The notes below the pieces were generated by a model that did no database searches, was not told the DNA's origin, and was given only the letters and a program-made list of their open reading frames with translations. A stretch of 64,000 nt of DNA from an uncultured Oscillospiraceae bacterium (GTDB taxonomy: Bacteria; Bacillota; Clostridia; Oscillospirales; Oscillospiraceae), in assembly GCA_934589145.1 (NCBI GenBank), contig CAKTNW010000006.1, forward strand, positions 1 to 64,000. Direction: 5' to 3'. Position numbers and translations under genes: made by a program. How positions within the stretch are numbered: position 1 is the stretch's first letter; each line of letters opens with the position of its first letter. Below, in pieces: positions 19,481 through 30,500 of the stretch.

Positions 19481-19509
19481 TTGACATTTTTGCAAAACGA
19501 AAGTAAAAT
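19481..19509 (+). promoter_or_regulatory. Promoter of the peptide permease/peptidase operon
   Basis: TTGACA (19481-19486), exactly 17 bp and TAAAAT (19504-19509) are followed by a leader of roughly 45 nt and GGGAGGAG before the first start codon. Confidence 0.75.
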
Positions 19510-19559
19510 GACCTTAACACCCCGGAGCCACGCTCCGCAGATAACAGGGAGGAGATCGT

Positions 19560-20492
19560 ATGTACAAATACGTCATCAAGCGGATCCTGTTGACCATACC
19601 GGTTCTGCTTGGCGCCATTTTTCTGGTGTACGCCATCATGTACCTGACGCCGGGTACCCCTGCCGAGCTGATCCTTGGCATCACCGCCAAGCCGGAGGAC
19701 ATCGCCGCGCTGAACCACAAGCTGGGCGCGGATCTGCCGTTCTTCGAGCAGTTCTTCAATTACCTGAAGGGTATTGTCCTGCACTTTGACTTCGGCACCT
19801 CCTACCGCAACGGCCAGCCGGTATTCCAGTCCATCATGTCCCGCTTCCCCTGCACGCTGACGCTGGCCATCACCTCCACCATTCTGGGTGTGGGCCTGGG
19901 CGTGGTGCTGGGCATTGTGTCCGCCGTGAAGCAGTATTCCTGGCTGGACAACGTGCTGACCACGCTGGCCATGTTCTTCTCCGCCATGCCCGGCTTCTGG
20001 CTGGGCCTGATGCTGATGATCATCTTCGCCCTGAAGCTGGGCTGGCTCCCCTTCAGCGGTATCGACAGCTGGACCGGCTACATCCTGCCCACCATCACCC
20101 TGGCACTGGGCAGCGCCGCCAGTGATATGCGTTTGACCCGCTCCACCATGCTGGAGACGATACGTCAGGACTACATCCGCACCGCCCGCAGCAAGGGCGT
20201 GCCGGAAAAGACCGTCATCTGGAAGCACGCCCTGCGCAACGCGCTGCTGCCGGTGATCACCTCCATGGGCATGAGCTTCGGCGCGGCGCTGGGCGGCGCC
20301 GTCATCTGCGAGACGGTGTTCGGTATGCCGGGTCTGGGTATGCTGATCGTCAGCTCCATCCGCCAGAAGGACACCCCTGTGGTGCTGGCGGCCACGCTGT
20401 TCCTGGCAGCGCTGTTCTGTATCGTAATGCTCGTCGTCGATATCCTCTACGCCTATATCGACCCGCGCATCAAGGCACTGTACAAGTCCTGA
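19560..20492 (+). CDS. Peptide ABC transporter permease (DppB/OppB type)
   Basis: 310 residues; ATG 19560 follows GGGAGGAG. The N-terminal helix MYKYVIKRILLTIPVLLGAIF and the EAA-type cytoplasmic loop (IRTARSKGVPEKTVIWKHAL) mark the B-type inner-membrane subunit of family-5 peptide importers. It is the first gene of a five-to-six gene operon that continues with the C-type permease, two ATPases and two peptidases. Substrate capture is presumably by the divergent lipoprotein at 14488-16008. Confidence 0.94.
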   Translation: MYKYVIKRILLTIPVLLGAIFLVYAIMYLTPGTPAELILGITAKPEDIAALNHKLGADLPFFEQFFNYLKGIVLHFDFGTSYRNGQPVFQSIMSRFPCTLTLAITSTILGVGLGVVLGIVSAVKQYSWLDNVLTTLAMFFSAMPGFWLGLMLMIIFALKLGWLPFSGIDSWTGYILPTITLALGSAASDMRLTRSTMLETIRQDYIRTARSKGVPEKTVIWKHALRNALLPVITSMGMSFGAALGGAVICETVFGMPGLGMLIVSSIRQKDTPVVLAATLFLAALFCIVMLVVDILYAYIDPRIKALYKS

Positions 20493-20514
20493 CGGCGGAA
20501 AGGAGAGCACACTG

Positions 20515-21393
20515 ATGAACGAGAAAAAAGTGATCAAAAAGAGCAAGAAAAACAGCCAGGCCAAGGAGATCTGGCGGCGCTTCCGCAAGAGCAAGACCGC
20601 CATGCTGGGCCTTGTGCTGCTGATCTTCGTGGTAGGCATCGCCATCTTTGCCGACGTGATCGTCCCCTATGAAAACGCCATCGCGCAGGATATCCCCAAC
20701 CGTCTGCAGGGCCCCAGCGCAGCCCACTGGTTCGGCACCGATGAGGCGGGCCGCGACCTGTTCGCCCGCATCGTCCACGGCTCCCGCTATTCCCTGGCCA
20801 TCGGCATCATCACCACCATCGTGTCCATGATCATCGGCGGCCTGCTGGGCGCCGTGGCCGCCTACTACGGCGGCTGGGTGGACAACGTGATCATGCGCGT
20901 CACCGATGTCATTATGACCGTACCGCCCATCCTGCTGAGTCTGGCCGTGGTGGCGGCCCTGGGCGCCAATCTCCGCAATCTGCTGATCGCCATTACCGTG
21001 TCCTGCGTTCCGGGCATCATCCGCATGGTGCGCTCGGTGGTGCTGGGCGTGGTGGAGGAGGACTATATCGAGGCCGCCCGCTCCTACGGCACCAGCGACA
21101 TGCGCATCATCCTGAAATACGTCATCCCCAACGCGCTGGGCCCCATCATTGTTACCGCCACCATGAACGTGGCCACCATGATCCTGTCCGCCTCCGGCCT
21201 GAGCTTTCTGGGCATGGGCGTGCAGCCGCCCGCTCCCGAATGGGGCGCGCTGCTGTCCGACGCCGAGACCTATATGTTCTCCGCGCCCCATCTGCTGTAC
21301 ATCCCCGGCCTGTTCATCGTCATCGCGGCGCTGAGCTTCAACCTGGCCGGTGACGGCCTGCGTGACGCACTGGATCCCAAGCTGAAGGATTAA
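20515..21393 (+). CDS. Peptide ABC transporter permease (DppC/OppC type)
   Basis: 292 residues with the lysine-rich N-terminus and first helix (SKTAMLGLVLLIFVVGIAIF) of C-type permeases. The periplasmic-side motif HWFGTDEAGRDLFARIVHG and the EAA loop YIEAARSYGTSDMRIILKYV are both typical. It pairs with the B-type subunit 22 bp upstream to form the membrane channel. Confidence 0.94.
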   Translation: MNEKKVIKKSKKNSQAKEIWRRFRKSKTAMLGLVLLIFVVGIAIFADVIVPYENAIAQDIPNRLQGPSAAHWFGTDEAGRDLFARIVHGSRYSLAIGIITTIVSMIIGGLLGAVAAYYGGWVDNVIMRVTDVIMTVPPILLSLAVVAALGANLRNLLIAITVSCVPGIIRMVRSVVLGVVEEDYIEAARSYGTSDMRIILKYVIPNALGPIIVTATMNVATMILSASGLSFLGMGVQPPAPEWGALLSDAETYMFSAPHLLYIPGLFIVIAALSFNLAGDGLRDALDPKLKD

Positions 21394-21407
21394 GGGAGGG
21401 ACAAATC

Positions 21408-22520
21408 ATGAGTGAAGCTTTGCTGAAGATCAAAGACCTGCAGATCGACTATCGAACCGATCTGGAAACGGTACATGCCGTCAATGGCATTTCCCTGACC
21501 CTGAATAAGGGCGAGACCCTGGGCCTGGTGGGCGAAACCGGCGCAGGCAAGACCACCACTGCCCTGTCCATCCTGGGCCTGCTGCCGGAGCGCACCACCC
21601 GCACCAACCGTGGCTCCATCTGGTTTGACGGCGAGGATATCCTGGCCATCCGCGACAAGGACGGCGCGGCCGTCTCCGAGGAGGACTATATCGCCGCCCA
21701 CACGCCGGAGACGCCGGAGGGAACGCCGGAGGGCGAGACCGCGGAAGCCCCCGCCGTGGAGCTGCCCGCCCCCACCTATCTGAACAACAAGCAGATGCTG
21801 GGCATCCGGGGCGAGAAGATCTCCATGATCTTCCAGGATCCCATGACGGCCCTGAACCCGGTGCTGACGGTGGGCGACCAGATCCTGGAGGCCCTTCAGA
21901 TGCACAACGAGGACCACACCCGCGCCGAGCTGGAGGGGCGCGTGGAGGAGGTCCTGGAGATGGTGGGCATCATGCCCAGCCGCAAGAAGGACTATCCCCA
22001 TCAGTTCTCCGGCGGCATGAAGCAGCGCGTGGTCATCGCCATCGCCCTGGCCTGCAATCCCATGCTGCTGATCGCCGACGAGCCCACCACGGCCCTGGAC
22101 GTGACCATTCAGGCCCAGGTGCTGGCCATGATGATGGAGCTGCAGGAGAAGCTGGATACCTCCATGATCATGATCACCCACGATCTGGGCATCGTGGCCC
22201 AGACCTGCGACAAGGTGGCCGTCATGTACGCCGGCGAGATCATCGAGTACGGCACGGTGGAGCAGGTGTTCACCGGCGACAAGCACCACCCCTACACGGT
22301 GGGCCTGTTCAACTCCATCCCCAATCTGGAGGCCGACGAAAAGCGCCTGCACCCCATCGACGGCATGATGCCCGACCCCACCGATCTGCCCCAGGGCTGC
22401 TATTTCTCTCCCCGCTGTCCCCATGCCACAGAGCGCTGCCGCCAGTGCCATCCCGAGACCTGCGATGTGGACGGCCTGCACATCAAGTGCTTCCTGTTTG
22501 ATGAAAAGGAGGAGATCTGA
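21408..22520 (+). CDS. Peptide ABC transporter ATPase (DppD/OppD type) with acidic insertion
   Basis: 370 residues. Walker A is GETGAGKTT, the signature FSGGMKQRV and Walker [13 protein letters not shown]. The C-terminus has the cysteine-containing oligopeptide-transporter motif ([14 protein letters not shown]), often seen in this family. Between Walker A and the Q-loop (SMIFQDP) there is an extra stretch of about 50 residues rich in Glu, Pro, Thr and Ala (around residues 82-130, 21650-21800). Most DppD proteins have only a short loop there. Start ATG 21408 follows GGGAGGGAC. Confidence 0.93.
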   Translation: MSEALLKIKDLQIDYRTDLETVHAVNGISLTLNKGETLGLVGETGAGKTTTALSILGLLPERTTRTNRGSIWFDGEDILAIRDKDGAAVSEEDYIAAHTPETPEGTPEGETAEAPAVELPAPTYLNNKQMLGIRGEKISMIFQDPMTALNPVLTVGDQILEALQMHNEDHTRAELEGRVEEVLEMVGIMPSRKKDYPHQFSGGMKQRVVIAIALACNPMLLIADEPTTALDVTIQAQVLAMMMELQEKLDTSMIMITHDLGIVAQTCDKVAVMYAGEIIEYGTVEQVFTGDKHHPYTVGLFNSIPNLEADEKRLHPIDGMMPDPTDLPQGCYFSPRCPHATERCRQCHPETCDVDGLHIKCFLFDEKEEI

Positions 22521-22522
22521 CC

Positions 22523-23491
22523 ATGAACCAGAAGCATCCCCTGATCGAAATGGACAACCTGTGCAAATACTTCCAGATCAACAAGAACGCCACCCTTCAC
22601 GCCGTGGACGGCATCACCCTGAAGATCAACGAGGGCGAGACCCTGGGCGTGGTGGGCGAATCCGGCTGCGGCAAGTCCACCCTGGGCCGCACGGTGCTGA
22701 AGCTCCACGAGCCCACCAGCGGCCGCATCATCTACGACGGCGAGGACATCACCCACTATAAGACCAAGAAGCTGGCCAAGATCCGCCGGGACATGCAGAT
22801 GATCTTCCAGGATCCCTACGCCAGCCTGAACCCCCGCATGAGCGTGCAGGAGCTGATCGCCGAGCCGCTGATCGTGGCGGGCGTCTATAAGACCAGCAGC
22901 GAGGTGTACGAAAAGGTGGCCGAGCTGATGGACACCGTCGGCCTGGCGGAGCGCCTGTCCGGCGCCTATCCCCACGAGCTGGACGGCGGCCGCCGCCAGC
23001 GTATCGGCGTGGCCCGCGCCCTGTCCCTGAACCCCCGGTTCATCGTCTGCGACGAGCCGGTGTCCGCCCTGGATGTGTCCATCCAGGCCCAGATCCTGAA
23101 CCTGCTGATGGATCTGCAGGAGGAGCGGAACCTGACCTATATGTTCATCACCCACGACCTGTCGGTGGTGCGGCATATCTCCAACCAGATCGCCGTCATG
23201 TATCTGGGCAAGTGCGTGGAGTACTGCGAGTCCAAGCACCTGTTCGTCAACCCGCTGCACCCCTATACCAAGGCGCTGCTGTCGGCCATCCCCGTGCCCA
23301 GCATCTCCATGCGCAGCAAGAAGCCCCAGCTGATCCGGGGCGAGGTCACCAACCCCATCAACCCCAAGCCCGGCTGCCGCTTTGCCGCCCGCTGCCCCTT
23401 CGCCACGGAGGAGTGCACCCAGGGCGATATCCCCTTCGAGGAAGTGGAGCCCGGCCATTTCGTGGCCTGCCTGAAGGCCAGGACCCTGTAA
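22523..23491 (+). CDS. Peptide ABC transporter ATPase (DppF/OppF type)
   Basis: 322 residues starting 2 bp after the previous stop codon. Walker A is GESGCGKST and Walker [13 protein letters not shown]. The signature reads [11 protein letters not shown], with Asp where LSGGQ proteins have Ser; I recall this variant from other Clostridial OppF proteins, so I read it as a subfamily trait. A C-terminal cysteine motif ([15 protein letters not shown]) is present. It is the second ATPase of the heterodimeric pump. Confidence 0.93.
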   Translation: MNQKHPLIEMDNLCKYFQINKNATLHAVDGITLKINEGETLGVVGESGCGKSTLGRTVLKLHEPTSGRIIYDGEDITHYKTKKLAKIRRDMQMIFQDPYASLNPRMSVQELIAEPLIVAGVYKTSSEVYEKVAELMDTVGLAERLSGAYPHELDGGRRQRIGVARALSLNPRFIVCDEPVSALDVSIQAQILNLLMDLQEERNLTYMFITHDLSVVRHISNQIAVMYLGKCVEYCESKHLFVNPLHPYTKALLSAIPVPSISMRSKKPQLIRGEVTNPINPKPGCRFAARCPFATEECTQGDIPFEEVEPGHFVACLKARTL

Positions 23492-23507
23492 CAAGGAAAG
23501 GACGGCT

Positions 23508-25016
23508 ATGGAACTGGAAAAGCAAGTGCAGGAGCTGCGCGATTACCAGAAGAAGCTCCACGCCTATACCCATGTATCCAACCTGCTGATGTACGACGCC
23601 AGCACCACCATGCCCAGCGGCGGCTCCGACGCCACCGGCGACACCATGGAGCTGATCGCCGGTGAGCTCCACAGCATGAGCGTAGACCCCCGCGTGGGGC
23701 AGCTGCTCTCCGCGCTGTACGACCGCCGGGACGCGCTGGATTTCCAGACCCGCCGCGAGGTGGAGGAACTGCGTGAGCAGCGGGAAAAGCAGGAAAAGGT
23801 GCCCAAGGAGGCCGTTATGGCGGCGGAAAAGGCCGCCAACGCCGGCCGCCACTACTGGCAGCTGGCCAAGGCCCGGAACGATTTCTCCCTCTTCAAGCCC
23901 TATCTGGCCAACATGGTGGAGATCCGCCGCCAGTACGCCAACTACATCCGCCCCGGCGCGGATGTCTATGACACCCTGCTCAACGAGTTCGAGAAGGGCT
24001 GCACCCAGGCCATGCTGGATCCCTTCTTTACCCTGATGGGCGAAAAGCTGACGCCGGTGCTCCGCGCCATCATGGAAAAGGGCGTTCAGCCGGAGCTGGG
24101 CTTCCTGAACAACACCTTCCCCATTCCGCAGCAGAAGGAACTGTCCGGCTATCTGATGGACGTGATGGGCATCGACAAGGCCCACTGCGTCCTGCGGGAG
24201 TCGGAGCACCCCTTCACGGTGGAGTTCTCCCGTGACGACGTCCGCATCACCACCAAGTATTTCGAGGACGATCTGCTGAGCAATCTCTTCTCCGTGGTAC
24301 ACGAAAGCGGCCACGCCATGTATGAGCTGAGCGTCGCGCCGGAGCTGCTGCACTCTTGCATGGGCCACGGCGCTACCACCGCCATCCATGAGAGCCAGTC
24401 CCGCCTGTGGGAGAACTACATTGCCCGCAGCCGCGCCTTCTGCGACCTGATCTTCCCGGAGGTGTGCCGCCTGTTTCCGCAGCAGATGGCGGCAGTCACG
24501 CCGGAGATGTTCTACCGGGCCGTCAATGTGGCCCGCCCCAGCCTTATCCGCACCGACGCCGACGAGCTGACCTATCCCTTCCATGTGCTGGTGCGCTACC
24601 AGCTGGAAAAGGCCCTGTTCCGCAATGAGCTGACGGTGGACGACCTGCCCGCCGCGTGGAACGAGCTGTACAAGAAGTATCTGGGCATCGACGTGCCCGA
24701 CGACGCCCACGGCGTCCTGCAGGATATGCACTGGGCCGACGGCGCCTTCGGCTACTTCCCCAGCTACGCCCTGGGCACCGCCTATTCCGCCCAGTTCATG
24801 GCGGCGCTGACGCGGGAGCTGGATGTGAACGCCTGCATCGCCCGGGGCGACCTGTCCCCGATGAAGCAGTGGCTGACGGAGGAGATCTACCGCCACGGCA
24901 TGCTGCTGACGGCGGACGAGCTGCTGCGAGGTGCCACCGGCGAGTCCTTCGCGCCCCACTACTATGTGGACTATCTGACGGAGAAATACACCGGACTGTA
25001 TGGAGTAAACGTATGA
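23508..25016 (+). CDS. M32-family carboxypeptidase (Taq type)
   Basis: 502 residues, the standard length for the family. The zinc motif is VVHESGHAMYEL (HExxH), with the third ligand in the following HESQSRLWEN helix. These soluble metallocarboxypeptidases remove most C-terminal residues except proline. ATG 23508 follows AAGGAAAGGA. It is encoded directly behind the peptide permease ATPases, so C-terminal trimming of imported peptides is the likely job. It overlaps the next gene by ATGA. Confidence 0.94.
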   Translation: MELEKQVQELRDYQKKLHAYTHVSNLLMYDASTTMPSGGSDATGDTMELIAGELHSMSVDPRVGQLLSALYDRRDALDFQTRREVEELREQREKQEKVPKEAVMAAEKAANAGRHYWQLAKARNDFSLFKPYLANMVEIRRQYANYIRPGADVYDTLLNEFEKGCTQAMLDPFFTLMGEKLTPVLRAIMEKGVQPELGFLNNTFPIPQQKELSGYLMDVMGIDKAHCVLRESEHPFTVEFSRDDVRITTKYFEDDLLSNLFSVVHESGHAMYELSVAPELLHSCMGHGATTAIHESQSRLWENYIARSRAFCDLIFPEVCRLFPQQMAAVTPEMFYRAVNVARPSLIRTDADELTYPFHVLVRYQLEKALFRNELTVDDLPAAWNELYKKYLGIDVPDDAHGVLQDMHWADGAFGYFPSYALGTAYSAQFMAALTRELDVNACIARGDLSPMKQWLTEEIYRHGMLLTADELLRGATGESFAPHYYVDYLTEKYTGLYGVNV

Positions 25017-26266
25017 TTGAAGCATTGAAGGGCCTGCTGGCCATCGAATCCGTGGCCGATCACGGCAGGGATGGCTATCCCTACGGCCCCGGCCCGGCCA
25101 GAGCGCTGGACTATACCCTGGCGCTGTGCGAAAGGCTGGGCTTCCGCGTGAAGAACGCCGGCGGAAAGTACGGCTATGCCGAGGTGGGCCAGGGCGACGA
25201 GATCATCGGCGTCCTGAGCCATCTGGACGTGGTGCCCGCCGGGAAGGGCTGGGACTATCCCCCCTACGCCGGGACGGTGGCGGACGGCCGCCTCTACGGC
25301 CGCGGCACGCTGGACGACAAGGGCCCGGCCATCATCAGCATCTACGCCGTCAAGGATCTGGCGGACGCCTACGCCGCCGCCGGAAAGGAGATGCCCCGCC
25401 GCATCCGCCTGATCTTCGGCCAGACGGAGGAAAACGGCGACTGGTACGACATGGAGGCCTATGTGGCCAACGAGGAGCCGGTCACCTGCGGCATCACCCC
25501 CGACGGCGACTTCCCCGCCATCTACTGCGAAAAGGGCATCGTCGTGGTGACCCTCACCATGCCTCTGGCGGGCAGCGGCATCCTCAGCGCCCACGGCGGC
25601 AGCGCCCCCAACATCGTCCCGGACGAGTGCGTGGTGGAGACTGCCTCCGGCACCCACAGCGCCGAGGGAAAGCCCGCCCACGGCAGCGCTCCGTGGCACG
25701 GCGAGAACGCCATCGACAAGGTGCTGACCCACCTGTCCCAGACCGAGGGCGGCAAATTCGCCGATGCCTACACCGCCCTCTTCGGCGGCGATGTGTACGG
25801 CAAGCGCCTGGGCCTGAACGTGGAATCTCCCGACAGCGGCCCCCTGTCCCTGAACGTAGGCATGCTGCGGGTGGAGAACGGAGAGCTCCGCCTGACGGTG
25901 GACATCCGCCACCCGGAGACCATGGACGGCCAGACGGTGCTGGATACCCTGCGCACCGCGGCGGAGGCCCACGGCTTCACCCTGCTGCCCGCCAGTCCCC
26001 TGCGCCCGGTGTATCTGGACAAGAACGGCCCGGTCATGACCCGGCTGCTGGAGGCCTACCGCCGGGAGACCGGCGACATGTCCCAGCCCCTGGCCATCGG
26101 CGGCGGCACCTATGCCCGCGCCATGGACAACATCATTGCCTTCGGCCCCAACTTCCCCGGCGAGGAGTGCCGCGAGCATGAGGGCAACGAGTACATCACC
26201 CTGGCCAACATGGAGCGGCTGCGCCGCATCTATCGAAACGCCCTGCAAAATCTGTTGGAAATGTAA
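25013..26266 (+). CDS. M20-family dipeptidase (PepV-like)
   Basis: 417 residues from ATG 25013, which overlaps the M32 stop codon. Metal ligands and catalytic residues are visible: GVLSHLDVVPAGKGW (His), GRGTLDDKGP (bridging Asp), FGQTEENGDW (Glu-Glu) and CREHEGNEYI (His near the C-terminus). PepV-type enzymes split dipeptides in the cytoplasm, completing the series from peptide uptake to free amino acids. A perfect bidirectional terminator follows. Confidence 0.92.
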   Translation: MIEALKGLLAIESVADHGRDGYPYGPGPARALDYTLALCERLGFRVKNAGGKYGYAEVGQGDEIIGVLSHLDVVPAGKGWDYPPYAGTVADGRLYGRGTLDDKGPAIISIYAVKDLADAYAAAGKEMPRRIRLIFGQTEENGDWYDMEAYVANEEPVTCGITPDGDFPAIYCEKGIVVVTLTMPLAGSGILSAHGGSAPNIVPDECVVETASGTHSAEGKPAHGSAPWHGENAIDKVLTHLSQTEGGKFADAYTALFGGDVYGKRLGLNVESPDSGPLSLNVGMLRVENGELRLTVDIRHPETMDGQTVLDTLRTAAEAHGFTLLPASPLRPVYLDKNGPVMTRLLEAYRRETGDMSQPLAIGGGTYARAMDNIIAFGPNFPGEECREHEGNEYITLANMERLRRIYRNALQNLLEM

Positions 26267-26270
26267 ATAA

Positions 26271-26310
26271 AACGAAAGAGACACGTCCCGTGGGACGTGT
26301 CTCTTTCGTT
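26271..26310. terminator. Bidirectional terminator between convergent genes
   Basis: 19-bp arms (26271-26289 and 26292-26310) flank a 2-base loop. The lower stem, AACGAAAGAG / CTCTTTCGTT, gives T-rich ends on both strands. Its end overlaps the eutH stop region. Confidence 0.9.
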
Positions 26311-27379
26311 ATGCATTTTTCGGTCTCGTCAGCAGCAGCGCCAGCGCCGCCGCCAGCACGCCGCCCACCGTCTTGGTCAGCAGCAGCGGCGTCAGCATGG
26401 CGGGCTCCGCGCTCAGCGTAAAGCCCAGATGGGAGGCCAGGGTGGACGCACCGCACACCAGAAACGCGGCGTTCATGGCCCGCCCCCGGGGATCCATGTC
26501 CTTCAGCATGGCCAGCGCCGGTGTGACGCTGACGAAACCGATCAGCAGCCCGGCTAGACTGCTGTCTGCCAGCCCGGCCCGCCGCCCCAGCGCCTGCAAA
26601 GGGCGGGATAGCGCCCGCCGCAGCAGCTCCGCCGCCGGAAGGCTGCCCAGCAGCACCACGCCGATGCCGGACACCACCTTCATGGCGTCCTCGATGGGGG
26701 CCAGCCCCGGCAGCAGCGTCGCGCCGGAGATGTACTGCACCGCCCCCAGCGTCAATCCGATGATGCTCAGCCACCGGATGAGCCGGGCAAACCAGGAAAA
26801 GCCCACCAGCGTCTGCCGGGGCAGGAACCGCAGCCCCGCCATCAGCAGGATGGCCAGCAGCAGTACCGGCAGCGTCTGAACCAGCAGCGGCAGAAAGGCC
26901 ATGCCGCTGCATAGGCCACCAACCAGCAGCGCCGCCGGAAGCACCGCCAGCCCGATCAGCAGGCCCCGGAAGAAGTCGCTGGCCTCCTCCCCCTTCACCA
27001 TGCCGATACCCAGCGGGATGGTGAAGGACACAGTGCAGCCCAGGGTCGCCGCCGCCAGGATCCCGGCATAGCGTACCACGGCGGCGTCCGCCGCCAGTGC
27101 CGCCGCCATCTGATAGCCGCCCATGTCGATGGCCAGAATGCCGCCCAGCATGGCCGGATCCAGCCCCAGCCGCAGCCACAGCGGCGCCACCGTGTGCTCC
27201 AGCGCGCCGGAGAGCAGCGGGGCCAGACACAGGATCCCCGCCATGGACAGGGCCGTGGGCCCCAGCAGGTGGAAACCCTCCTCAAACCGCTCTCCCAGCT
27301 TGAAGCGGTTGCCCAGCAGCAGATCCAGTCCGCCCAGTGCCGCGCCGCCCGCCAATATCCATAGAATCACACGTTCCAT
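26309..27379 (-). CDS. eutH: EutH-type ethanolamine permease
   Basis: 356 residues from ATG 27379, which has AAGGAG at about 9 bp. The frame is open further upstream but without a ribosome binding site. Family hallmarks are GGLDLLLGNRFKLGERFEEG, GPTALSMAGILCLAPLLSG, ILAIDMGGYQMA and the polytopic hydrophobic pattern. EutH moves ethanolamine through the inner membrane. No other eut gene (ammonia-lyase, shell proteins, EutA) is in the window, so it stands alone, between a peptidase operon and a surface-protein gene. Confidence 0.9.
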   Translation of the reverse strand: MERVILWILAGGAALGGLDLLLGNRFKLGERFEEGFHLLGPTALSMAGILCLAPLLSGALEHTVAPLWLRLGLDPAMLGGILAIDMGGYQMAAALAADAAVVRYAGILAAATLGCTVSFTIPLGIGMVKGEEASDFFRGLLIGLAVLPAALLVGGLCSGMAFLPLLVQTLPVLLLAILLMAGLRFLPRQTLVGFSWFARLIRWLSIIGLTLGAVQYISGATLLPGLAPIEDAMKVVSGIGVVLLGSLPAAELLRRALSRPLQALGRRAGLADSSLAGLLIGFVSVTPALAMLKDMDPRGRAMNAAFLVCGASTLASHLGFTLSAEPAMLTPLLLTKTVGGVLAAALALLLTRPKNA

Positions 27380-27470
27380 CCCGTCCGGCTCCTTCGCGCT
27401 GCCCCAAACCGGCAGCCTTTGTTTCTCTTTTGTTATTATACCGCATCCCGCGGCAAAACGCAAATACCAC

Positions 27471-27516
27471 CCAATAGCGACAGCGGAGGCGCATGCGCCT
27501 CCGCTGCCGCTATTGG
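27471..27516. repeat. Long palindrome between eutH and the surface-protein gene
   Basis: 23-bp arms with one mismatch (27471-27493 and 27494-27516) meet without a loop at GCGCATGCGC. It lies behind the stop codon of the minus-strand surface protein and probably ends or protects that transcript. The T tract is poor. Confidence 0.65.
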
Positions 27517-27546
27517 AAAGGAAACTAGGGATAACAAGATAGGGAT

Positions 27547-30500
27547 TTACCGAACCTTGCGGTTCTTCTTCACGGCCCATGCGCCGCCGGTCAGGGACAG
27601 CAGGCTCAGACCCACATACAGGGCGATGCCCGCGTCGCCGGTGTTCTGGGACTTGACGTCGGTGGTCTTGCCGTCCTTGCCGTCCATCAGATCCTTGTAC
27701 ACACCGGGATCATAGCCGCTGCCGGGATTCGTGGGCTTATCCAGCTTGGGAACAGCCTTCGTCTTGGTTGCGCCGCACTCGGTGCAGGTAAAGGTCTTGA
27801 CGCCTTCCTTCCGCGTGGTGGGCTTGGTGGTGATCACACCGTCATCCCAGCTATGGCCCGGAGCCTTAATGGTCTTGGTCTCGCGGCTCACTTCCTCGCC
27901 GCAATCGGAGCAGTAGACGACCTCGTCATAGGAACCGTCCTTGGTGCAGGTGGCGGAATTCTCATTCTCCTTAACGGAAGGCTCCAGATTCGTATGCTGG
28001 CAATAGGTCACCTCCACGGCAGCGATATTGCTGACCAACCGCTTTCCGGCAGCCGAGCCGTACTGATCCGCGCCAATGCCGTAGCAGAAGCGGATATTGC
28101 CGGTGTCCTTTGCGGCGGCGGCCACCTCATCCAGAGTACCCGTGCCGGAATTCCACTTCAGAGCCAGGATGGCGGGCACCTCGGTCTTTTCGCCCTCGCT
28201 GTCGATGTAATACCTCAGCGTGTTCTTGTCCGCGTAGGTCAGCGTACCGCTGAAACCGTCAGCCGCGGTCGCCTTGACGCTGTCACCCTTGTCAAAGTCG
28301 ATCCCGGCGTTGGCCAGCAGATCGTCGATGGTCACATACTCCGTGGCGGCTACCATCTGCTCATTGCCGCCCTTCCAGTACTGATAGCCCGCCTTGCCGG
28401 TCTTGGCCAGGGCCTTCAGATCGTTGACGCGATACATCTTTTCCACGGCCTTGCCGTCCTTGTCCAGGCCCTTCACCGTCAGCACCACGGGATTGGTGGC
28501 GGGGATGTCCTCCTGCGCCTTGATCACGGTGCCGCAAGCCTCGCAGTGCTCGCCCTCGGTCTTACCGGCCGCATCCTCGGTAGGCTCCACGGCGGGATCG
28601 GTCACCACATTCTCGTGGGCGGCCTTGACATTGACGGTCAGGCTGACCACCTTGTTGGCAATACGATTGCCCTTGGCGGTGCCGTACTGATCCTCGCTGA
28701 TGCCGTAGCCGAAGCGGAGGTTTCCGCTGAAATAGGCGGTGTCCGCTACATCTTCCAGCGTGCCCGCGCCGGTATTCCAGGTCAGCAGCAGGGCGGCGGG
28801 CACCTCGGTCTTTTCGCCCTCGCTGTCAATGTAGTACTTGCCGGTAACGCTGTCGGCGTGGGTCATGGTGCTGGCAAAGCCGTCATCTGCCGTCGCCGTA
28901 ATGCTGTCACAGCTTCCGAAGGTCAGTTCAGCGTCAGCCAGCAGTGCGGCCAGCGTCACATACTCCGTGGCGGCCACCAGCTTCTCCTCGCCGTTTTTCC
29001 AGTGCTGATAGCCGATGACGCCCTTGGTGGCCAGGGCCTTCAGCTGGGACATGGTATAGGTCTTGACCTCGGCGGTATCCTCGCCGGGCTGCTTCACATA
29101 CAGCGTCAGCACCACAGCCTCCGCCGGAACAGCGCTGCCGAAGGTGAAGGTGGGGGTGGCGCCGGGATAGATGGGATACCATGCGTTCTCATCCGTCGCG
29201 CCGCTGCCGCCGCAGCCGCCGGAAACACCGGCTTCGGTAAGCTGTACCAGATAATAGAGAACGTTGCCGTCGGCATCGGTGCTGCCCACCTTATAGGCTT
29301 TGAACAGCGCCGTATCCGTCAGATCATAGGGGTAGACATCGAAGGCGTTGCGGGTAAAGCTGTCCTTCTGAACGGCACAGTCCACCTTCAGCGCGGCGTT
29401 GGTGTCATACAGGGACACGGGGCCGGTGGCGGTGATATTCTTGCCCAGATACACATAGGTCAGGGCCTGGCAGCTCTCGAAGGTGCTGGCGGGCAGCGCG
29501 TTGATCGTCACCTCGTCGGGGAACACCACCTTATACAGGCTCTTCCACGCCTTATAGAATACGGCGTCGCCCATCTCGCTGAGGCTCTTGGGCATGGTCA
29601 CGCTCTCCAGCGACACACAGTAAGAGAAGGCGTACTCGCCGATGCTGGTGATGCTGTCGGCCAGCGTCAGATCGCTCAGCGCGTAGTCGGAAGAGAACAT
29701 GAAGCGGCCGATCGTCTTGGCGCCCTCTTCAAAGGTGACCTTGGTCAGCTCGTCAATGTCGGCAAACACAGCGGTGCCGATGGTCTCCGCAGTAGCGGGG
29801 ATGGTGACCTCCGTCAGATGGGTGATGTAGAAGGCATAGCTTCCCAGCTCCTCGACCTTACCCAGGTCAGCCTTGACAAGGCCGGTGTGGCCGAAGCAGC
29901 TGTCGCCCACCTTTTTCAGGGAGGCGGGGAATGCGATCTCGGTCAGCGCCTCGTCGCTCCAGAACATGTAGTCGCCCAGGGCTTCCACACCGTCCTCGAT
30001 GGTGACCTTGGCCAGCTTCTTGCAGATGTCAAAGACACTGGTGCCGAAGGTCACGCCCGCGGGCACCGTGACCTCGGTCAGGGCGCTCTGGCGGAAGGCC
30101 AGGGACTCAATGGACTTCAGGGTGCTGGGGAAGGACACGGTGCTCAGAACGCTGCTGCCTCTATAGGACTGCATGAACGCCTGGCTGGCGATGACCTCCA
30201 CGCCCTCGGGAATGTCAAAGTGAGCGGCGGGCTTGGCGTTGGGATAGCGGATCAGCTTCTTGCCGTCCTTGGTGTACAGGACGCCGTTCACGTCCTTGAA
30301 GTTGGGGTTGCTTTCATCCACGAAAATGTTCACCAGCGCGTCGCAGCAGGCGAACACATTCTCGGTATAGGTCAGTTCTTCCTTGGCGTCACCATCGCCG
30401 ATGGTGATGGTGCTGGTCTCGGTGCCCATCTGCTTCAGCGCGGCAGGCAGCTTGACGGTCTGCACCGCGTTGCAGCCGTAGAAAGCGTAGGTACCCAGGG

